DNA of 10,527 nt. Source: Rhodoferax sp. Its GTDB lineage: Bacteria > Pseudomonadota > Gammaproteobacteria > Burkholderiales > Burkholderiaceae_C. How positions within the stretch are numbered: position 1 is the first letter of the stretch; each line of letters starts with the position of its first letter. The stretch lies in contig JAURGS010000069.1 in NCBI GenBank assembly GCA_030833685.1, positions 1 to 10,527 on the forward strand. Reading direction: 5' to 3'. Below, one piece after another: positions 5,011 to 10,527 of this stretch. Below the pieces are notes generated by a model that was not told the DNA's origin, made no database searches, and worked only from the letters and a program-made list of their open reading frames with translations. Made by a program: the position numbers and the translations under genes.

Positions 5011-7728
5011 ATGTCCGTTTTCACGCCCAACCCATTTGCTCCCCATGCGCGAGACGTCGACAGTCAAGAAACCAAAGAGTGGATCGAAGCACTGAGCGCT
5101 GTGATCGAACAGGAGGGTCCTGAGCGTGCTCACTTTCTGTTGGAGCAATTACTGGAGCATGCCAGGGAAAGCAGCATTGACATGCCGTTTTCCGCTAATA
5201 CCGGCTATGTGAACACGATCGAGCCGCAGGAGGAACAACGCTCACCTGGCAATCTGGAGATCGAGCGTCGACTGCGCGCCTACATGCGATGGAACGCCAT
5301 GGCCATGGTGGTTAAAGCCAACCGCCACAACCCTGAAGACGGCGGCGATTTGGGCGGACACATTGGCTCATTCGCCTCACTGGCCAGTTTGTTTGGTGCG
5401 GGCTTTAATCATTTCTGGCACGCTGAGAACGAAAACCACGGGGGCGACTGCATCTACATCCAGGGCCATGTGTCGCCCGGCGTCTATGCGCGCGCTTACC
5501 TTGAAGGGCGTCTGAGCGAGGAGCAATTGCTTAACTTTCGGCAAGAGGTGGGCGGCAAGGGGCTCTCGAGTTACCCCCATCCCAAGCTCATGCCGGAGTT
5601 CTGGCAGTTTCCGACAGTCTCGATGGGCCTGGGCCCATTGATGGCGATTTACCAGGCCCGCTTCTTGAAGTACCTGGAAGCCCGCGGGATCGCCAAAACC
5701 GCTAACCGCAAAGTCTGGGTGTTCTGTGGTGATGGCGAGATGGACGAAGTCGAGTCCCTGGGCGCCATTGGCCTGGCCGCGCGCGAGAACCTGGACAACC
5801 TGATCTTTGTGATCAACTGCAATCTGCAGCGCCTGGATGGCCCTGTACGTGGCAACGGCAAGATCATCCAAGAGCTCGAAGGAGAGTTTCGCGGCTCGGG
5901 TTGGAACGTCATCAAGCTTTTATGGGGTTCTGGCTGGGACCCACTGCTGGCGCGCGACAAAGACGGCGCCCTGCGCAAGCTGATGATGGATACGCTTGAT
6001 GGCGACTACCAGGCCATGAAAGCCAATGACGGCGCTTACGTGCGCAAGCATTTCTTTGGCAAAGATCCCCGTACGGCAGCCCTGGTTGAGCACATGACCG
6101 ACGACGAGATTTTTAACTTGCGCCGCGGTGGGCACGACTCCAACAAGGTCTACGCTGCCTACCACGCCGCAGTGAATCACAAAGGTCAGCCAACCGTCTT
6201 GCTGATGAAAACCGTCAAAGGTTTTGGCATGGGCAAGGCGGGCGAGGGCAAGAACAATGTGCACCAGACCAAAAAGCTCACCGACGACGATATCCGTCAT
6301 TTCCGCGATCGGTTTGGTATTCCGATTCCTGACAGTCAGCTCAAGGATCTGCCGTTCTACAAGCCGGCAGACGACACGCCGGAGATGCGCTACTTGCACG
6401 AGCGCCGTGCGGCATTGGGCGGGTACTTGCCGCATCGGCGGGTGAAGTCCGATGAGAAGTTCACGGTGCCATCTTTGGACACCTTTAAGTCGGTGGTCGA
6501 GCCCACCGCGCAGGGCAGGGAAATCTCCACCACCCAGGCTTATGTGCGCTTCCTGACCCAATTGTTGCGTGACCAGGCTTTGGGTCCTCGCGTTGTCCCC
6601 ATCTTGGTTGACGAGGCCCGCACCTTCGGTATGGAGGGTTTATTTCGCCAGGTGGGCATTTACAACCCAGCCGGTCAGCAGTACACGCCGGTCGACAAAG
6701 ACCAGGTCATGTACTACAAAGAAGATGTCAAAGGGCAGATTCTGCAGGAGGGCATCAATGAAGCCGGCGGCATGGCCAGTTGGATCGCGGCGGCGACCAG
6801 CTATTCGACATCCAACCGCATCATGATTCCGTTTTACGTCTACTACTCGATGTTCGGGTTTCAGCGCGTGGGTGACTTGGCTTGGGCAGCGGGCGACATG
6901 CAGGCCAGAGGGTTTCTGCTGGGGGGTACCAGCGGGCGCACCACGCTCAATGGCGAAGGCCTGCAGCATGAGGACGGACACAGTCACATTCTGGCGGGCA
7001 CGATTCCGAATTGCGTGTCCTATGACCCGACCTACGCGCATGAGGTTGCTGTGATCTTGCACCACGGCCTCAAGCGCATGGTTGAAAAACAGGACAATGT
7101 TTTTTACTACATCACGCTACTCAACGAAAACTACCCGATGCCAGGGCTCAAGCCAGGCACCGAAGAGCAGATCATCAAGGGCATGTACCTGCTTGAGCCG
7201 GGTCAGGCCGTTAAGAAGGCCAAGGCAGCACGGGTCAACCTCTTGGGGTCGGGCACCATTTTGCGAGAAAGCCTGGCCGCCCAGACCTTGCTGGCGCTGG
7301 ATTGGGGCGTGAGTGCGGATGTGTGGAGTTGCCCCAGCTTTAACGAACTGGGCCGCGATGGCCAGGACTGTGAGCGATTTAACCTGTTAAATCCGCAAGA
7401 GCCGCCCAGAGTTCCGTTTGTGGCGCAACAGCTCGATGCCCACGCAGGCCCGGTGATCGCGGCAACCGATTACATGAAGTCCTACGCCGAACAGATTCGT
7501 CCTTTTATTCCGAAGGGTCGCGCTTACAAGGTCTTGGGTACTGACGGGTTTGGGCGCAGTGATTTCCGCTCCAAGTTGCGTGAACACTTCGAGGTTAACC
7601 GGCATTACATTGTGGTGGCGGCGCTCAAAGCGCTCAGCGAAGACGGTCTGATGCCGGTTTCCAAAGTGGCCGAGGCCATCCAGAAATACGGTCTGCGCAC
7701 CGACAAGATCAACCCCTTGTACGCCTGA
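5011..7728 (+). CDS. aceE: Pyruvate dehydrogenase E1 component, homodimeric type
   Basis: E1 is the thiamine-diphosphate enzyme that decarboxylates pyruvate and reductively acetylates the lipoyl arm of E2. It acts in the cytosolic pyruvate dehydrogenase complex. The 905-residue product matches the single-chain alpha2 E1 family (E. coli AceE is 887) and is not split into alpha and beta subunits. The thiamine-diphosphate/magnesium motif is plain: G-D-G at about 240-242 followed about 30 residues later by N-C-N-L-Q-R-L-D-G-P, with Asn271 as the expected metal ligand. The H-I-G-S segment at about 117-120 and the active-site loop around His418, corresponding to His407 of E. coli, are present. The N-terminal 50 or so residues, which bind E2 in this family, are retained. 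It heads the operon; aceF follows after 81 bases. No frameshift or missing key residue was seen. Confidence 0.98.
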   Translation: MSVFTPNPFAPHARDVDSQETKEWIEALSAVIEQEGPERAHFLLEQLLEHARESSIDMPFSANTGYVNTIEPQEEQRSPGNLEIERRLRAYMRWNAMAMVVKANRHNPEDGGDLGGHIGSFASLASLFGAGFNHFWHAENENHGGDCIYIQGHVSPGVYARAYLEGRLSEEQLLNFRQEVGGKGLSSYPHPKLMPEFWQFPTVSMGLGPLMAIYQARFLKYLEARGIAKTANRKVWVFCGDGEMDEVESLGAIGLAARENLDNLIFVINCNLQRLDGPVRGNGKIIQELEGEFRGSGWNVIKLLWGSGWDPLLARDKDGALRKLMMDTLDGDYQAMKANDGAYVRKHFFGKDPRTAALVEHMTDDEIFNLRRGGHDSNKVYAAYHAAVNHKGQPTVLLMKTVKGFGMGKAGEGKNNVHQTKKLTDDDIRHFRDRFGIPIPDSQLKDLPFYKPADDTPEMRYLHERRAALGGYLPHRRVKSDEKFTVPSLDTFKSVVEPTAQGREISTTQAYVRFLTQLLRDQALGPRVVPILVDEARTFGMEGLFRQVGIYNPAGQQYTPVDKDQVMYYKEDVKGQILQEGINEAGGMASWIAAATSYSTSNRIMIPFYVYYSMFGFQRVGDLAWAAGDMQARGFLLGGTSGRTTLNGEGLQHEDGHSHILAGTIPNCVSYDPTYAHEVAVILHHGLKRMVEKQDNVFYYITLLNENYPMPGLKPGTEEQIIKGMYLLEPGQAVKKAKAARVNLLGSGTILRESLAAQTLLALDWGVSADVWSCPSFNELGRDGQDCERFNLLNPQEPPRVPFVAQQLDAHAGPVIAATDYMKSYAEQIRPFIPKGRAYKVLGTDGFGRSDFRSKLREHFEVNRHYIVVAALKALSEDGLMPVSKVAEAIQKYGLRTDKINPLYA

Positions 7729-7809
7729 TCGCCGTTTGTGCGGTGGGCATCATCCCAGCATGCTGCGTCAGCCCGATGAGCTGGCCTGTACCGGAAAGTG
7801 AGTGACAAC

Positions 7810-8037
7810 ATGGCAATTATCGAAATCAAAGTACCGGATATTGGTGACTTCGACGAAGTGGCGGTGATCGAGGTGCTGGTCAAGCCAGGCGACCGGGTCA
7901 ATGTGGAGCAGTCGCTCATCACGGTCGAATCCGACAAGGCTTCGATGGAGATTCCTTCAAGCGCCTCTGGCGTGGTCAAGGCGTTGAAGGTGAAGGTGGG
8001 TGACAAAGTCAGCGAAGGCTCTTTGGTTTTGCTGCTA
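7810..8037 (+). repeat. Lipoyl-domain coding repeat, copy 1 (aceF)
   Basis: This is the first of three related lipoyl-domain segments, coding for residues 1-76 of E2. Its protein opening, I-E-I-K-V-P-D-I-G-D-F, and the later E-V-A-V-I-E-V-L-V-K-P-G-D recur almost unchanged at the start of lpdA. It shares with copy 2 an exact 20-base stretch coding for the lipoyl-lysine loop. Confidence 0.85.
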
Positions 8038-9468
8038 GAGAGCGACGCGGCATCAGAAGCGCCCGCACCTGTGGCAGCCCCAGCGCCAACGCCTGCGCCA
8101 ATCGCAAGTCCAGCACCCAGCGCTGCTTCTGATGCGAGCCAGGCCAGTGGCCCGGTCAACGTGCTGGTTCCCGATATTGGTGACTTCAAGGACGTCGCGG
8201 TCATTGAGATTCTTGTCAAGCCTGGCGACGCAGTGGCTGCCGATCAAAGTTTGATCACGGTTGAATCTGACAAGGCTTCGATGGAGATCCCGTCGTCCCA
8301 CGCTGGCGTGGTCAAAGAACTGCTGGTGAAAGTTGGCGATAAAGTCAACCAAGGCGATTTGCTGGCTGTGCTCAATGCATCGGGCACAGCCGCTGCTGCG
8401 CCAGCCGCGCAGGCATCGGCAGCGCCTACGGTGGCAGCCCCAACGGCGCCTACACCAGCGGCGACCACAGCGGCGTCGCCGGCCCCCAAGGTGGCCAGTG
8501 AGGCCGCCCACCAACCTGCACAAGTGGCCCTGCTTGGGGTGCCGCACGCATCCCCTTCGGTGCGAAAGTTCGCGCGTGAGCTGGGTGTTCCACTGGGCGA
8601 GGTGCTTGGCACAGGGCGCAAAGGGCGCATCACAGAAGCGGATGTGCAGGCCTTTACACGTTCGGTGATGGCAGGCGCAGTGCAGACCCAGGCGCAGGCG
8701 GCCAAAGCACCTGCTGCCAGCGGTGGCGGCTCGGAGCTGGGACTGTTGCCCTGGCCCAAGGTTGATTTCGCTAAGTTCGGACCGATTGAGCGCAAGGATC
8801 TTTCGCGCATCAAGAAAATCAGTGGCGCCAATCTTCATCGCAACTGGGTGATGATTCCGCACGTGACCAGTTACGAGGATGCTGACATCACTGAGCTCGA
8901 GGCCCTGCGTGTGCGACTGAACAAGGAAAACGAAAAGTCGGGCATTAAAGTGACGATGTTGGCGTTTGTGATCAAGGCTGCGGTTGCGGCCCTGAAAAAG
9001 TTTCCTGAATTCAATGCCAGCCTGGACGGTGACCAGCTGGTGCTTAAAAATTACTGGAATATTGGCTTTGCGGCGGATACGCCCAACGGCTTGGTCGTTC
9101 CCGTTTTAAAGCATGCGGATCAAAAAGGTCTGCTGCAGATCTCTGCAGAGATGGCAGAGCTGTCCAAAAAAGCGCGCGACGGCAAGCTGGGTGCTGCTGA
9201 TATGCAAGGGGGCACGTTTTCGATTTCATCGCTGGGGGGCATCGGAACCACGTACTTCACGCCTCTGATCAATGCGCCAGAGGTGGCCATTCTTGGCTTA
9301 TCGAAAAACGCCATGAAGCCAGTGTGGGATGGCAAAGCGTTCGTGCCGCGTCTGATTTTGCCGCTCTCGCTGTCCTACGACCATCGCGTGATTGACGGCG
9401 CTGCAGGCGCCCGCTTCAACGCCTACATGAGCCAGGCGCTGGCCGACCTTCGTCGCGTACTGCTCTAA
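7810..9468 (+). CDS. aceF: Dihydrolipoyl acetyltransferase, E2 of pyruvate dehydrogenase, with two lipoyl domains
   Basis: E2 forms the core of the complex and passes the acetyl group from its lipoyl arm to CoA. The 552-residue chain has lipoyl domain 1 at about 2-77 (lipoylated Lys43 in S-D-K-A-S-M-E-I-P), an Ala/Pro linker at 78-115, lipoyl domain 2 at about 116-190 (Lys155, same motif) and an Ala/Pro/Thr linker at 191-243. A peripheral subunit-binding domain at about 246-282 binds E1 and E3. After a further linker comes the catalytic domain from about 320 to the end, with active-site His525 and Asp529 in S-Y-D-H-R-V-I-D-G. E. coli has three lipoyl domains; two is common in betaproteobacteria. 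I chose the ATG at 7810 because its N-terminus aligns with that of the downstream E3. A GTG at 7798 would add four residues. The ribosome binding site is modest, a GTGAGTGA stretch at 7798-7805. Confidence 0.98.
   Translation: MAIIEIKVPDIGDFDEVAVIEVLVKPGDRVNVEQSLITVESDKASMEIPSSASGVVKALKVKVGDKVSEGSLVLLLESDAASEAPAPVAAPAPTPAPIASPAPSAASDASQASGPVNVLVPDIGDFKDVAVIEILVKPGDAVAADQSLITVESDKASMEIPSSHAGVVKELLVKVGDKVNQGDLLAVLNASGTAAAAPAAQASAAPTVAAPTAPTPAATTAASPAPKVASEAAHQPAQVALLGVPHASPSVRKFARELGVPLGEVLGTGRKGRITEADVQAFTRSVMAGAVQTQAQAAKAPAASGGGSELGLLPWPKVDFAKFGPIERKDLSRIKKISGANLHRNWVMIPHVTSYEDADITELEALRVRLNKENEKSGIKVTMLAFVIKAAVAALKKFPEFNASLDGDQLVLKNYWNIGFAADTPNGLVVPVLKHADQKGLLQISAEMAELSKKARDGKLGAADMQGGTFSISSLGGIGTTYFTPLINAPEVAILGLSKNAMKPVWDGKAFVPRLILPLSLSYDHRVIDGAAGARFNAYMSQALADLRRVLL
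8152..8379 (+). repeat. Lipoyl-domain coding repeat, copy 2 (aceF)
   Basis: This segment codes for about residues 115-190 of E2 and contains the lipoylated Lys155. It shares with copy 1 the exact bases GATATTGGTGACTTC and a 20-base stretch over the lysine loop. Its N-terminal strand (V-N-V-L-V-P-D-I-G) has diverged more from copies 1 and 3 than they have from each other. Confidence 0.85.
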
Positions 9469-9516
9469 GTCGCTTTGCATCAACGCGTCTTGCCCCAACT
9501 GCGCGCAGGCATCAAC

Positions 9517-9520
9517 AGGA
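9517..9520 (+). promoter_or_regulatory. Ribosome binding site of lpdA
   Basis: AGGA lies six bases before the ATG at 9527, supporting that start. The 58-base gap after aceF contains no evident terminator, consistent with co-transcription. Confidence 0.7.
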
Positions 9521-9526
9521 AAGAAT

Positions 9527-9757
9527 ATGGCAACCATCGAAATTAAGGTTCCGGACATTGGCGACTTTGCAGAAGTGGCTGTGATTGAAGTGCTGGTCAA
9601 ACCTGGCGACACCATCCAACCAGAGCAGGGTCTGATCACCGTGGAGAGTGACAAGGCATCGATGGAAATTCCAGCCAGTCAGGGTGGTGTTGTCAAGGAA
9701 CTGAAGGTGAAATTGGGGGACAAGGTCTCTGAGGGCTCGGTGGTGCTGTTGCTTGAG
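9527..9757 (+). repeat. Lipoyl-domain coding repeat, copy 3 (start of lpdA)
   Basis: This third lipoyl-domain segment codes for residues 1-77 of E3. At protein level it is nearest to copy 1 of aceF: both begin with a two-residue variation before I-E-I-K-V-P-D-I-G-D-F and share E-V-A-V-I-E-V-L-V-K-P-G-D. This suggests origin by duplication of the outer E2 domain, or shared selection for recognition by the same lipoylating enzymes. Confidence 0.85.
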
Positions 9758-10527
9758 GCAGCAGCTGCGCCCAGCAGTGACCAGCCTGCGCCGGTAGTGG
9801 CTGCTGCTGCACCATCGCAGCCGGCCTCGGCCCCTAGCGCAAGTGGTTTTGCGGGCGCCGCTGACCTGGATTGCGATCTGTTGGTGCTCGGTGGTGGCCC
9901 AGGTGGGTACTCTGCGGCATTTCGGGCCGCCGATCTGGGATTGAAGGTGGTTTTGGTTGAGCGCTACGCGACGTTGGGTGGCGTTTGTCTGAATGTGGGG
10001 TGTATTCCCTCCAAGGCGTTGTTGCATGTGGCTGCTGTGATGGACGAAGTCGCGCACATGGCTGATTTGGGAGTGGCCTTTGGTGCCCCCGCAGTCGATA
10101 TCGACAAATTGCGTGGACATAAAGAGAAGGTGATTGCCAAGCTCACAGGCGGGCTGGCTGGGATGGCCAAGATGCGCAAGGTCACGGTGGTGCGCGGCTA
10201 TGGCAGTTTTGCAGGTGCTAACCATCTTGAAGTAGAGGAAACATCGGGTACGGGTCAGCAAAAAACGGGCAGGAAACAGGTGATTGGCTTCAAGCGCTGC
10301 ATCATCGCGGCGGGTAGCCAGGCCGTGCGCTTGCCGTTTTTGCCAGATGATCCGCGTATCGTCGACTCTACAGGCGCTTTGGACCTGCACGGCACTCCGA
10401 AGCGCATGCTGATTATTGGCGGCGGCATCATCGGCCTTGAAATGGGTACGGTCTACAGCACGCTGGGTGCACGCCTGGATGTGGTGGAGATGCTCGATGG
10501 GCTCATGCAAGGGGCCGATCGCGATCT
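9527..10527 (+). CDS. lpdA: Dihydrolipoyl dehydrogenase (E3) with N-terminal lipoyl domain, cut by the window edge
   Basis: E3 reoxidises the dihydrolipoyl arm of E2 with FAD and reduces NAD+. The first 333 codons are present and the frame is open at the right edge. Residues 1-77 are a lipoyl domain with Lys43 in S-D-K-A-S-M-E-I-P. An Ala/Pro/Ser linker spans about 78-110. The flavoprotein begins at about 115 with the FAD-binding G-G-G-P-G-G-Y (122-128) and the redox-active disulfide Cys154/Cys159 in G-G-V-C-L-N-V-G-C-I-P-S-K. The second dinucleotide-binding motif, I-I-G-G-G-I-I-G-L-E for NAD, lies at about 296-305. The dimer-interface domain and catalytic His-Glu pair fall outside the window. 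E3 proteins with a lipoyl domain are known in betaproteobacteria and Neisseria (the P64k protein). Being third in the aceE-aceF operon marks it as the PDH-dedicated E3. Confidence 0.97.
   Translation, partial: MATIEIKVPDIGDFAEVAVIEVLVKPGDTIQPEQGLITVESDKASMEIPASQGGVVKELKVKLGDKVSEGSVVLLLEAAAAPSSDQPAPVVAAAAPSQPASAPSASGFAGAADLDCDLLVLGGGPGGYSAAFRAADLGLKVVLVERYATLGGVCLNVGCIPSKALLHVAAVMDEVAHMADLGVAFGAPAVDIDKLRGHKEKVIAKLTGGLAGMAKMRKVTVVRGYGSFAGANHLEVEETSGTGQQKTGRKQVIGFKRCIIAAGSQAVRLPFLPDDPRIVDSTGALDLHGTPKRMLIIGGGIIGLEMGTVYSTLGARLDVVEMLDGLMQGADRD

Noticed and set aside
7756..7765. Perfect 10-base palindrome CAGCATGCTG between aceE and aceF
   Set aside because: It has no loop, no following T-run and no known operator match. 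The genes on both sides are clearly one operon, so it is not called as a terminator.
7605..8219. 204-codon minus-strand frame over the aceE end and aceF start
   Set aside because: Its Ser/Thr/Gly/Ala-rich translation is the shadow of the lipoyl domain and the Ala/Pro linker on the other strand, including repeated I-S-G-T segments mirroring the lipoyl repeat. It has no independent support.
8053..8862. 269-codon minus-strand frame opposite aceF
   Set aside because: Low-complexity Arg/Cys/Gly-rich translation caused by the Ala/Pro linker codons of aceF; no recognisable domain.
7810..9757. Repeated DNA as a possible mobile or tandem repeat element
   Set aside because: The similarity follows the lipoyl-domain coding frame and the conserved lysine loop, and is fully explained by homologous protein domains.
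9512..10510. 332-codon open frame on the minus strand opposite lpdA
   Set aside because: It is antisense to an unmistakable E3 gene with intact motifs. The translation is rich in His, Gln and Arg and shows no domain. Long antisense frames are common opposite codon-biased genes.

Overview
This window is a core-metabolism segment of a betaproteobacterial chromosome. It most likely comes from the Burkholderiales, near the Comamonadaceae (Rhodoferax/Polaromonas/Limnohabitans type). That placement is inferred from a homodimeric-type pyruvate dehydrogenase E1, a lipoyl-bearing E3, a GC-leaning base composition and protein similarity from memory; no database search was run.

The layout is two divergent gene blocks around an AT-rich intergenic region at about 4805-5010. 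Leftward on the minus strand, read from the centre outward, are a two-PAS membrane sensor histidine kinase (4804-2255), a FixJ/LuxR-type response regulator (2258-1629) whose start overlaps the kinase stop in an ATGA, folD (1561-674), and the N-terminal part of an M3-family oligopeptidase A (prlC-like, 662 to the left edge and beyond). Rightward on the plus strand is the pyruvate dehydrogenase operon: aceE (5011-7728), aceF with two lipoyl domains (7810-9468), and the N-terminal 333 codons of lpdA (9527 to the right edge), an E3 that carries its own lipoyl domain.

The plus-strand genes together make the complex that converts pyruvate, CoA and NAD+ to acetyl-CoA, CO2 and NADH. The minus-strand pair is a signal transduction system whose stimulus cannot be read from the sequence. 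Its position back to back with the PDH operon makes control of pyruvate oxidation, or shared regulation with it, a reasonable hypothesis. FolD supplies NADPH and one-carbon folates, and the peptidase is a housekeeping cytosolic enzyme; both may be read through from the kinase promoter.

There is no mobile element, CRISPR array, tRNA or rRNA, and no gene-free stretch above 300 bases. I see no evidence of an exotic new system. The points most worth checking are the kinase/regulator-PDH link, the dyad symmetry on the putative aceE promoter, and the three related lipoyl domains.
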